Assembly (NCBI GenBank): GCA_018340805.1
Contig: JACMZG010001908.1
Coordinates: forward strand, 19,394,379 to 19,458,378
DNA: 64,000 bases
DNA from: Microvelia longipes
Taxonomy: Eukaryota > Arthropoda > Insecta > Hemiptera > Veliidae
Direction of reading: 5' to 3'
Under the pieces are notes generated by a model. That model made no database searches. It saw nothing but the letters and a program-made list of their open reading frames with translations, and was not told where the DNA came from. A program made the position numbers and the translations under genes. Position 1 is the stretch's first letter, and each line of letters opens with the position of its first letter. Shown here piece after piece: positions 1 to 10,700 of this stretch.

Positions 1-1269
1 CATTTTTTATATCATTTTTTTTATCCAATTATTTTACTAGTATTTTTTTTCTATTGGTTTAAGTGTTTAACATGTTTTTTAACATATTTTTTATGTTAAT
101 AATGTTATTTACTTTACTATAGGGTTGGTTGACTGGTGCAGTGAATGAATTGATTATAATAAAATGTTGTAGTTTATAATGATACTTATGTTTTCCTTAT
201 TATTATATTTTATTAAAAATATTTAAAAATGTATTGTTATTGGACAATGATGTCCGTATTGTAATAATAAATAAATAAATGATGCATCATTTTGGGTTGT
301 CTCAATAACCTCACATAGTTAATACCTACCAATTTTCATAAGGTCAAGTAAGGAATTGTAAATACGAGCCTTCGGCCTGTATTTAGGGTCATAAAATTTC
401 TATTAAAGATAATAGAAACTAATTGAAAGAACAGTCGCATGAAAAAGTTTGAGTGCCAACCCCATAATGAATGTGGTATGTATTTTTATTTTAATAATAT
501 AGCTGTTACATTATTAATCAATTTACTATTGATTTATTTTATTCAACTATTTAATATTTATTTGTTATAAATCAAGCATTCTGAATATTTTACATATTGC
601 AACTTATATAAAATATTTTTTTCTCAATTAGTTCTGATTTCAGCACCATCAAATTTATAATGACCAGCTATATAACCAACCCCAGATGCCTGCACTTTTG
701 TCAAAATAATGTATAATAAAAGAAACCTTCTTTTTACTCATTGTTGATGATGTCATAAATATGTTATTTTCCAATTGCACCACTTAAAATGGTCTGATTA
801 AGCTTAAACTGATCCCAATCATTTAAGAATGCCGACAACCATAAGAGGCCACTTAAAGATCCAGCTTTGTGGGTCTCCTTAGTTTGCTGTTATGTATGAG
901 CCATATCTGTTCGTGGGGATACGTAGTCGCAAATGTTCATTGTCACAAATGGCCATTGAAGCAAAATTATTTCAAGGTTGTCAAACTTTATCGATGACGC
1001 AAAAGGGCGATGTCACAAATGTTCGTTTGAGCAAATCTCATTTTTTACGTTATTTTTTGCTATTTCGCGCCAAATTAGGGGAAACTTGATAAAAATAAGG
1101 TTTTCTAGTAGTTTTTCTTTTTAAAATTATCAAAAATAAAAGCATCAAAAATGATCGAATGAGCAAATACCTTCTAGTTACATTTTTGAATCTTCTCTAT
1201 TGACACCTCATTTGGCATCTCAGTTTCCATTGCCTTTATGATTTAACTGTTAGTCATTAGTTTTATTTA
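1..1269. repeat. Left copy of a 1.26-kb duplicated segment (LINE 3' tail plus flank)
   Basis: This stretch is almost identical to 3847-5108. It begins inside the AT-rich 3' end of a LINE, passes the LINE tail with its (ATAA)n run near 265-280, and continues about 970 bp into unrelated flanking DNA. Differences between the copies are mainly one- or two-base indels, many in homopolymers, and they cluster in 720-1269. The copy ends exactly at the N base at 1270. Short reading frames here are not coding. A tandem duplication and an unmerged haplotype overlap are both possible; the N favours the second. Confidence 0.9.
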
Positions 1270-1270
1270 N
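1270..1270. other. Single ambiguous base at a repeat boundary (probable assembly join)
   Basis: This is the only N in the window. It lies exactly where similarity between the two 1.26-kb copies stops: the right copy continues into different sequence after the same TTTATTTA. This is what a gap-filled or merged contig junction looks like. Confidence 0.75.
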
Positions 1271-1277
1271 AATAGCA

Positions 1278-1279
1278 TT

Positions 1280-1313
<34 letters not shown>

Positions 1314-1350
1314 ATATTATATATATATGTGTGTATGTTATATATGTATG

Positions 1351-1421
<71 letters not shown>
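1278..1421. repeat. (TA)n microsatellite with TG/TATG interruptions
   Basis: A long alternating TA array, interrupted near 1327-1352 by TGTGTGTATG and TATGTATG units. Open frames across it encode only Tyr-Ile repeats and are artefacts. Confidence 0.95.
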
Positions 1422-1423
<2 letters not shown>

Positions 1424-1427
<4 letters not shown>

Positions 1428-1574
1428 ATGATGATGAACTTATTGGCATCCTTCGGATTTACTACTGGTGCTAAAGGTTGGGAAGATAGTTTGGAAGAAT
1501 ATCCTCTACCTCTGCCTATACCAGTCATTGAGATGCTGGGCACAAATTCAATAAGGCATAAGTGCATGCTTTTA
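1424..1574 (-). CDS. Candidate orphan exon, unrecognised protein (Gly-Arg-rich start)
   Basis: On the minus strand an open frame is bounded by a possible acceptor (AATAG before 1574) and a clear donor (AAG|gtatat at 1424/1423). It reads from a possible start codon through MTGIGRGRGYSSKL to VNPKDANKF, then three Ile codons and Lys. Base composition is richer than its surroundings and the residues look protein-like, but I do not recognise the family. If real, the rest of the gene would lie to the left, across the (TA)n array and the N base, and so probably outside the window. It could also be chance. Confidence 0.25.
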
Positions 1575-1689
1575 CTATTGTTTGAAACTATTACGGTACA
1601 TACAATAAATTTTTAAATATATTTTATTTAAAAATTCATTGAAAATTGTTATCAATGGAAAATACAACAGATATGATGGTGTGATGTAT

Positions 1690-3400
1690 ATCTGATGATG
1701 ATGTATATAATCTTTTGGAAGTATACTCATTCTTGAAATCGAACTCTAATGGCATACCTAGTCAAGTCTACTACAATGATAAACAAGCAAGCACATCTAA
1801 ACAAGTAGCTGATCTCTTTGCAGACTTCTTTTCATCGGTATATTCTGATTGTGATGACAACAAAAGAATGGATGTAAACTTACCTTATATACTCACTTTA
1901 CTCTTTTCTTCAGTTAGCTTTAACATTGATGAGGTTGTATCCAAGTTAAAATCTTTAGATGTAAATAAGAGCACTGGACCAGACCATGTCCCTTCTTTAG
2001 TTTTAAAGAATTGTTTATCTCTTGCACATCCCCTTTTAAGTTTATTTTCAAAATCTATAGAATCAGGTTGTTTTCCTTCCCAGTGGAAACTTAGTTATAT
2101 AACACCAATATTCAAATCTGGAGATAAATGTGATGTGGAAAATTATCGCCCCATTTGCATTCAATCTTTAATACCTAAAATGATGGAGAGTCTTATTTTG
2201 GACAAAATATCACCTTTCATATCTAGTGTTATCTCAACAAACCAACATGGTTTCATTCCTAAAAGATCTACCACCACAAATTTACTAGTCTTTACCTCTT
2301 CAATATATAATGCTTTCGAAGAAAAACTCTCAGTGGACGTTATATACACCGACTACTCGAAGGCTTTTGATAAAGTTTTTATCAAATTGTTAATAGAGAA
2401 ATTAAAACAATTGGGTTTCACAGGAAAGCTCCTCGAGTGGTTTGCTAGCTATCTTTTAGACCGTTACTTATCTGTTAAAATCAAAAACATTTTTCCTTTA
2501 CTTTTAAAGCTTTATCCGGAGTACCCCAAGGGTCACATTTGGGACCAGTGCTCTTCCTAATTTTTATCAATGATTTACAGTTTATATTTTGAAGGTGTTG
2601 ATTATGATTTTTTGCTGATGATCTTAGAATTAGGAAAGTTATTTACAGTATTGAAGATAAAATTATCTTGCAGAAAAATCTCGATCGACTCTATGAGTGG
2701 TGTGTAAAAAACAAATTACCTCTTAACCTAAAAAAATGTCAACATATTTGTTATTCTAGAATAAAAAATAATGTACCTAATACTTACTTTATAAACAATG
2801 TGAAAGTGTCTCAAGTGAACTCTATTCGTGACCTGGGTGTTATACTAAATTCCAATTAACCTTAGTATTATGGGTTTTGTGATTAGATGTTCCAAAGAAT
2901 TCAAAAATATCAGTTCTATAGTTTATTTATACAAAACTTTGGTAAGGCCATTGTTAGATATGCATCACAAGTTTGGTCACCCCACTATGCCTGCCATATT
3001 ACCACTTTAGAGAAAATTCAATTAAAATTCCTCCGATATGCTAATTATAAACTCAGAATTCCTATTGACAACCTCAACTATGTTACCCTAATGAAAGATT
3101 TAAAATTACAATCCCTCAATAATAGAAGGTTCTCTGCTGATGTATATTTTATAGATAAATAACTTAATTGATTGCCCCAATTTAGTTTGCTTAATTGATA
3201 TCCATGTTCCTAATCACTTTACCCGTAATACTCCCACTTTTACTGTAAACTTCCACCCAACTAATTATATATATCACTCTCCATACCTAGAATGCAAAGA
3301 TTTGCTAATTCAATTCAAGAAATAGACCTCTTTCATGCCACCCATATAGTGTTAAGAAAACTTTAAAAGAGTTAAATTAATGGATCAATGTTCTTTTTCA
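1690..3400 (+). pseudogene. Decayed non-LTR retrotransposon reverse transcriptase (Jockey/CR1-like ORF2)
   Basis: A continuous frame covers 1715-2560 and shows KSTGPDHVPSLVLKNC, the fingers motif ENYRPI, NQHGF and palm motif A (YTDYSKAFDKV). A frameshift near 2510 moves GVPQGSHLGPVLFLIFINDL into another frame, and motif C follows as FFADDLRI near 2613-2640. Further blocks are NLDRLYEWCVKNKLPLNLKK (2668-2859) and a C-terminal part with IVRYASQVWSPHY and LEKIQLKFLRY (2887-3162). The endonuclease part is missing, so the copy is 5' truncated as well as frameshifted. The 3' untranslated tail runs to about 4127 and ends in (ATAA)n, typical of Jockey/CR1-like elements. It cannot be autonomous. Confidence 0.9.
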
Positions 3401-3846
3401 TTTAACATAGTTAAATTTTATTTAATTAGTATTTCCTTTTTTTAAGCATTATCTTCCTCGGCTATAACTCATATTTAAGTGTGAAACCTACTTCAGTTCC
3501 TGATTCAGTATTATATTTTAACTTACCTGAACTTAATTTTTTTTATATCTTCTTATAATTAATTTTAATTCACATATTTTGTACTTTTACAAGTGTGATA
3601 TTTTTTTAAATTTTTTTTTAAATATTTAATTTTATTTTATTTACATATTTTCTCTTCTTTTTGCTTGTTTTTAACTTAACTATTATAATCCTATTCTAAA
3701 AACACTAAAATCAGTTTTACTTACTTCAAATTTTTGTTAATTTAATAATAATAACATAAATGAAAAACTTTAATCTTTTTAATTATTTTTTTTTTTTCAA
3801 ATTTTTTAATGGATTTATTCACTGCTCCGTTAGCACCTGTTTATTT

Positions 3847-5108
3847 CATTTTTATATTATTTTTTTTATCCAATTATTTTACTAGTATTTTTTTTTCTAT
3901 TGGTTTAAGTGTTCAACATGTTTTTTAACATATTTTTTATGTTAATAATGTTATTTACTTTACTATAGGGTTGGTTGACTGGTGCAGTGAATGAATTGAT
4001 TATAATAAAATGTTGTAGTTTATAATGATACTTATGTTTTCCTTATTATTATATTTTATTAAAAATATTTAAAAATGTATTGTTATTGGACAATGATGTC
4101 CGTATTGTAATAATAAATAAATAAATGATGCATCATTTTGGGTTGTCTCAATAACCTCACATAGTTAATACCTACCAATTTTCATAAGGTCAAGTAAGGA
4201 ATTGTAAATACGAGCCTTCGGCCTGTATTTAGGGTCATAAAATTTCTATTAAAGATAATAGGAACTAATTGAAAGAACAGTCGCATGAAAAAGTTTGAGT
4301 GCCAACTCCATAATGAATGTGGTATGTATTTTTATTTTAATAATATAGCTGTTACATTATTAATCAATTTACTATTGATTTATTTTATTCAACTATTTAA
4401 TATTTATTTGTTATAAATCAAGCATTCTGAATATTTTACATATTGCAACTTATATAAAATATTTTTTTCTCAATTAGTTCTGATTTCAGCACCATCAAAA
4501 TTATAATGACCAGCTATATAACCAACCCCAGATGCCTGCACTTTTGTCAAAATAATGTATAATAAAAGAACCTTCTTTTTACTCATTGTTGATGATGTCA
4601 TAAATATGTTATTTTCCATTGCACCACTTAAAATGGTCTGATTAAGCTTAAACTGATCCCAATCATTTAAGAATGCGACAACCATAAGAGGCCACTTAAA
4701 GATCCAGCTTTGTGGGTCTCCTTAGTTTGCTGTTATGTATGAGCCATATCTGTTTCGTGGGGACGTAGTCGCAAATGTTCATTGTCACAATGGCCATTGA
4801 AGCAAATTATTTCAAGGTTGTCAAACTTTATCGATGACGCAAAAGGGCGATGTCACAAATGTTCGTTGAGCAAATCTCATTTTTTACGTTATTTTTGCTA
4901 TTTCGCGCCAAATTAGGGGAAAACTTAATAAAATAAGGTTTTCTAGTAGTTTTTCTTTTTAAAATTATCAAAAATAAGCATGTCAAAATGATCGAATGAG
5001 CAAATACCTTCTAGTTACATTTTTGAATCTTCTCTATTGACACCTCATTTGGCATCTCAGTTTCCATTGCCTTTATGATTTAACTGTTAGTCATTAGTTT
5101 TATTTATA
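3847..5108. repeat. Right copy of the duplicated segment
   Basis: Matches 1-1269 with an offset of about 3.84 kb. Here the LINE tail (to ~4127) is contiguous with the LINE coding remnant upstream, so this looks like the intact arrangement. The ~970 bp after the tail is not LINE sequence, yet it is also duplicated. It contains a dispersed repeat near 4615-4715 that recurs at 6155 and 6455. Confidence 0.9.
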
Positions 5109-5130
5109 GGAAAGAGATTAAGAGATTAGA

Positions 5131-5212
5131 TTAGGAGCTATTTGTCTAGTCCACCCCCGGGAGCCATTTGTCTAGTCCACCTCCGGGAGCCATTAGTCTA
5201 GTCTATCTCATG
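5131..5212. repeat. Three tandem copies of a ~26-bp unit
   Basis: A unit containing GGGAGCCATTTGTCTAGTCC occurs three times in a row, the last copy diverged (ATTAGTCTAGTCTATC). It lies immediately beyond the right end of the duplicated segment. No coding potential is seen around it. Confidence 0.8.
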
Positions 5213-5620
5213 AATCCCTAGTAAATTTAGTCGTGAGCTTTGGGTGAGAGTCCGGAACCCTATAGGAAAAGGGGATACCTTTGACTTGGAATCCTGGCCT
5301 AGTTAAGTCTGAAAGATGTTAGGGTGCTAATCATAAAACATAAGTAGCATTCAGAGTTTATAAGTTTATTGACAAAACTTAGTTGACATATTTAGGGACG
5401 CAGCAGCGTTCTGCCCCTCCAAGTCAAGAAAAAAAGTAAAAATACCCTGGTTAGTCAGTAAAATAGTCAAAAATCTACTTATAAGCTGTTAGTGTATAGT
5501 ATACTGTACGCAACAAAGTATGGTTTTTAAGGGTCTGTAGCGTAAAAACGGCTATAGGTACATAAATAATATTATAATATCTTTAAAGGGCTGGTCTTGT
5601 AGATAAAAATTAAAAAAAAA

Positions 5621-5772
5621 TACGGGCCTTCGGCCCGTAGCCGCTACGCGGCCACATTGTTGTTGTTTTGTATTAATGTATGGTTTCACTATCGTTTCTT
5701 GTTACATGGGATTTTGCCACGTATTTAGCGAATTTTCACAGCCTCGTTTCACAGGCCTGCTTCGCGGGCCTG
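5621..5772. other. Cluster of GC-rich hairpins, one with a c(UUCG)g loop
   Basis: Three strong palindromes occur in 152 bp of otherwise AT-rich DNA. 5621-5639 has an 8-bp stem TACGGGCC/GGCCCGTA closed by TTC (as RNA, a CUUCGG tetraloop). 5640-5652 is GCCGC-TAC-GCGGC. 5752-5772 is a CAGGCC/GGCCTG stem with a TTC loop and one mismatched pair. A weaker relative (GCCTTCGGCC) lies inside both copies of the duplicated segment near 369 and 4216. They may be parts of a mobile element. Confidence 0.7.
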
Positions 5773-6154
5773 AGAGGCTTTCTCACAAATTTGATTTTAT
5801 TAATCCTCTATTATTAATAGTAAGCAATAATATACAGTTAACAAGCAATATAAGAAAATAATAGTATATTTAAATACATAACTAATACGTTTTTATAGAG
5901 GTATAAAGAATACAAGGAAAAAATCCACACGTTGCAACTGTTGGAGTAACCTTGTATAAAGGGTAAGAAAAGATTATAATTTCATCAGCTTTAGTTATCG
6001 TCGACTATACAAAAGGGTATAAACTCTTACATACATTTATGATTGTTCATACAATTTAAAGAAAAATGTCAAATTTGTTTTGTAAACAATTGTTTATTTG
6101 AGTAAAATCTTAAGGTTGAAAAAATATATTCATGATTATTTAAAATAAAATACC

Positions 6155-6550
6155 GTTTGCGTCACTTAGGATTGTCCGATTGAGCTGAAACTGGTCGCAT
6201 TCGTTTTAGAATGACTTCGACCATAAGAAAGACTCTTTCCTTTTTTTTACGGGTCTGCTTACTCGGCATGGTTCAGTGGAAGCCATTTTTGCCCTGTCTC
6301 TCTGGGACAGTAGGCTTACCATGATGGAGCAAGAGGTAGAGGTCTCCCTTCTATACTATATCCCCACCCTCTAACACTACTGAACCCAACAGATATCGTA
6401 CGAGTCTTTGACCTAGACGTATACATATATACAAGATTATATATATATGTATACCGATTGCGCCATTTGTGATGGTTCTATTGAGCTGAAATTGGTCTTA
6501 ATCGATTCAGCTAGCCGTCTACCTAAATACTAGATACCTTGTTTTAAAGC
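6155..6550. repeat. Two diverged copies of a dispersed repeat
   Basis: Near 6155-6245 and 6455-6545 the sequence follows the pattern 'gcgccactt...ggt..gattgagctgaaactggtc...atc...'. The same pattern occurs at about 777-870 and 4613-4710 inside the duplicated segment. That makes four members in 6.5 kb, two of them being the segmental copies. The phrase TTGACCTAGACGTRTA followed by TA repeats at 6408-6440 recurs at 9056-9090. Confidence 0.7.
6265..6375 (-). repeat. Dispersed repeat shared with 55640-55735 in inverse orientation
   Basis: The reverse complement of this stretch (CTACTGTCCCAGAGAGACAG... then GGCTTCCACTGAACCATG) matches the + strand around 55640-55735 (AATGTCCCAGACAGACAGGA... GGCTCCCACTGAACTATG). 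The two are diverged, so this is an old dispersed element. No coding motif was seen. Confidence 0.7.
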
Positions 6551-6728
6551 CATTTTAAGTTTCAAATTTTTTTTTCATGACGTCATAACTTTGGTTGATG
6601 ACGTCACAATGTTTTTATAAACAATAGGCCTCGTAACCTCCTCAACATCTCGCGATTTGCAAAGTTTCGTTTCAATTTGAGAACGCCTTCGAGAGTTATC
6701 GTTCGCCATACGAAAGGTAGAAACTCTT

Positions 6729-6730
<2 letters not shown>

Positions 6731-6788
<58 letters not shown>

Positions 6789-6812
6789 ATATATAATATA
6801 ATATATAATTGT
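6731..6812. repeat. (TA)n microsatellite
   Basis: An alternating TA run of about 80 bp, beginning after CTCTTACACACA. A similar pre-microsatellite sequence without the expansion (CTCTTACATACATTTATG) lies near 6025, suggesting the array grew from a repeat that carried a short TA seed. Confidence 0.9.
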
Positions 6813-7036
6813 ATATATATAACATAAACTTTTTTCGGACATATATTTTTGTTATCAGGAAGCCAATAGGAACCGATTCCACTCACTCCCACCCTAATCT
6901 TCCGTCATCCGAACAACCTTATAAGCGTCATTTTCATAATGAAAATTCGCTAAAACAAATCGGCCTAGCAGAAGTGGAGAAAAAGAGGTTTGAAAATGAC
7001 ATATTTGACAACTTCTTATTCTTCCTGCATTTTTTG

Positions 7037-7720
7037 TTGACGCACCTACAGCCTAAACTACTCAACGGATTTTGACAAAGGACTTTTTAGATTCGTCTCA
7101 TACTCGTGTGCATTCCTACCTCATAAATTCTCAAATTCGACATTTCTACGCTGAACGCGGAGCGAAAAACTTAGCTAGCGAACGGTAGTTTTATACATTG
7201 AAGCACCTACTGCCTCAACTACTGAACAGATTTTGATGTGTCAGGACTTTTTAGATTCGTCTTATGCTCGTGTGCATTCCTACCTCATAAAATCTCAAAT
7301 TCTACATTTCTATGCTAAACGCGGAGCGAAAAACTTAGCTAGCGAACGGTAGTTTTATACATTGAAGCACCTACTGCCTCAACTACTGAACAGATTTTGA
7401 TGTGTCAGGACTTTTTAGATCCTTCTTATGCTCGTGTGCATTCCTACCTCATAAAATCTCGAATTCGACGTTCTTACGCATAACGCGGAGCGAAAAACTA
7501 ACCTACAGCCTAAACTACTGAACATTTTGATATGTGGTGACTTTTTTAATTTGTCTTATGCCTGTGTGTATTCCTACCTGATAAAATATTAAATTCGACA
7601 TTCCTGTTCTAAACATGGAGCTAGAAACTAAGCTAGCGAACGCTACTTTTATATAAATTGACCCATTTGCACTCTTTACTAATGAATGGATATTTGTGAT
7701 TGAGGACTTTTGGATATTTT
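7037..7720. repeat. Tandem repeat, unit about 161 bp, four to five copies
   Basis: Copies start near 7037, 7198, 7362 and ~7500, with a degenerate last piece to about 7720. Shared blocks include CACCTACTGCCTCAACTACT, a CAGATTTTGATGTGTCAGGA segment, CTCGTGTGCATTCCTACCTC and CGCGGAGCGAAAAACTTAGC. Copies two and three are nearly identical. The fourth lacks about 25 bp at its junction and the fifth is diverged. No reading frame persists across units. Confidence 0.9.
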
Positions 7721-10700
7721 CTGAATCCTATGTTGTAAGCGCCGCAGAAAACAAAGCTTGAGAGTGTCATATACAATACCTTGTCATTCTTTACAGCTTT
7801 ATTTACTGTACATATTATGTTTACTTCTGTTTTTTTTTTTGCCGTCTAACAGCAGCTCTTATGTATGCACTAAGTTTATTCAAATGGTGCAAACATCTCA
7901 ATGCACCCTTCATCAGTTAAAATAAGCCAGCATACAAGTCTTCCAGATGATAAAAATATTATTTCACTTAATAATGTACTGCAATGAAGCACAGAAGTGA
8001 CTTGAGAAACTTATCTCCAAATTTACTAATATTCCACACCACAAAAGCTGATATGCATACTTCTTTTATTATAAACAAATTACCTTTCTATTGTTGAGTT
8101 CAAATAATAACAATTTGAACTGATTACAATTAATAGATTCAAAATTTGAACACAGATCAGTAAATAACATTGACATCTAACAGTAGTTATGTATGTACGA
8201 AGTTAAATTGAAAATAAATTGTCAAAAACGTGTAAATGATCCTTGAAATTAACCACAAGGGCATACAGATTAATTAAATAATGATAACTCGAACCAATTT
8301 TCAATAATAAATTAGATATTTAACGTAAAAAAGTAAACATAGTCTTTTTAAAACACAGATTTTCACCCAACATTTAACACTTGCACTTTAATAATACGAA
8401 CGTAAAACTTAAACTTGATGGCTCATTGTGAGCGTACATCATTCTAGATCACAAATATAAGCATCTTCAGTTAACTAACAAAATAATTAGAAAAACTAAC
8501 AGAAGACAAAACCACTTCATAAGCTGCCATGTAATAAATTGTTTGTTTTTTTTGTTTGCCAAGATCTCTTTTGCCTTAAAATGTCCGAAAAAACCACAAC
8601 AACACGATAAAAGACATAATTAAACACTATATTTAACATAAAATTTTGTAATAATAAGTATAAAAATAAAACTATTTAATTTCACTGTAAATCACTGTCA
8701 AACGACGTGGCTTGTTTACAATTTTTAGAAGTAGGTGGCGTGTTTGTCAAAAATGTTTGATAAAGCAAAAAGAAAAGTTTTAATATAAATACATTTTTTT
8801 GCAAAATCTTACAGTTATGACCATTTTTCATGGAACACTTGTTTTCTTTTTTGAAAATTACAGTTGGAAAACACTTAAAAAAATTGGTGTCAAGGATGTT
8901 CGTTGGAGCAAATTAGGAGGAGTAGGGGATTTGCTCTAGTGGCCCGTTGTGACACTGAACATTTGTGTCAACGGATAGTGAGGGCGGATTAAAAGAGAGT
9001 GGACTTTCTTCCACACTCAAACACTAGCAAGCCTAAACATATATCAAACAGGCCATTGACCTAGACGTGTATATATATATATATATATTATTTTCACTGT
9101 GCGGGGCCAGCAATAGTTTGTCAAAGGTAAAAGATGAGGGAAGTTGGAAATTTTTGTGTATAGGATTATCTGTTGTGAAATGTACCTGTTTAATTTAAAA
9201 ATCTTATTTTGATCTACAACTTAAAGCAGAGTAGTGTGCTCTAACTAAGAGGTGACACTGGAAAAGTAATGTCTATTTTGACATTGCTGCTGCTTATTGT
9301 TTGTTAGTTAAACAAATAGAATCTTGTCAGGATTTTTATATTAATTTCAAGATCCTTGCCCGATATTGTCAAGTCTATTTTGTTTTGGCAAAATTGGAAA
9401 AATAAGCTTTTCTTTCCTACAAACAGCAGATGTAGGAAAGAAACAGGAATACAAAAATAAGGCACAGGAACAATTGGGGATGTAGCTTAATTTTTTCTAC
9501 ACTAACAGAGGACTTCTGGATAAGACAACAAATTAACTTTCAACCAAGTAATGTTACTAAACAAGAAGTAATAAAGCAGGAACTCATCAAGAATTCATGA
9601 TAATTCCTACCCCACTAAATAATCCAAATAAAAACCATATATCAAGTAAGAAATAGGAGAATAAATAACAGCAATTAACCTCTGTCTTACTCAATTTAAA
9701 TATACATATTATTTAACAATTTCAATTATATATATTACTTATGTATTTATTTAATTATTTATCATACAGTTTTACAAAGAAAATTAAAATAGTAATATTA
9801 TTATTCTTTAACAAATGTAACAGAAGGAAAAAACAATAGAAAAAAGGCTAATCCAAATTATTTTTTCCTTAACATAACATCACTTGATGTTTTAATTAAA
9901 CCCATTATATATTATTTAAATGTTTTTAAATTTTAATTATTGACATTTAATATTACATATATTATTAATTTATTTAGATGTAGAATATAGGTGAGTATGG
10001 TTGGTGGGTGAAAGGTATATCTATAATTACAGGTCATATATTACCACTGCTGAACATCTTATAAATGACCCCTCATTACAAATTGGCTCTTTTCAAATTG
10101 GCAAATAAAAATTGGTGGAATAGATTTTGGTTTTTTCAATAAAGATAATTGTTCTGACTCGCAATATGGTAATTTACTCGACTCCCCTCCTAAAACTTTG
10201 TATTTAGTTACAAATATTAAACGTTTAACATTTCTTAAAGAAAGGCCCATAAGATTCGCCATCTTATTGATTTGCATCAGGTATGACAACATAATGATGC
10301 AAAAGTGATAACCGCAAACTAACACAAGTAGAACTGTAGCCAGCTTTAAGTCACAGGAGGGTCAACAAAAACATAAAGTCAAGTAAACTCTCAGAATACT
10401 AGTAGGGTACCATTTGGTATTTACCAATATGATAGACATTCCATGACCAGTGCAGGTGAAACAAAAATCATTCTCTCAACTCTCACATCTTCTACATCAT
10501 ATCCTCTATAATTTACAATAATATGTATATTAAAAAAAATGTTAAAATATTTTTATATCCCTTGAAATTTATTAAAGTTAAAATAACAAGAGATTACTAC
10601 AGTGTTTATTTTACAATTTTTTATTCTCCCCAATTGTTTTCTTTGTAGGAGAGATCCTATAGATAGAAAATAGCAAGTTGCAATGCTGTAAAATTTGTAT

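Noticed and set aside
892..1089. 65-aa open frame inside the duplicated segment
   Set aside because: The equivalent frame is broken by indels in the other copy, and no protein motif is seen.
1250..1616. Tyr-Ile repeat peptides on both strands
   Set aside because: Translations of the (TA)n array; the only protein-like part is the separate candidate exon at 1424-1574.
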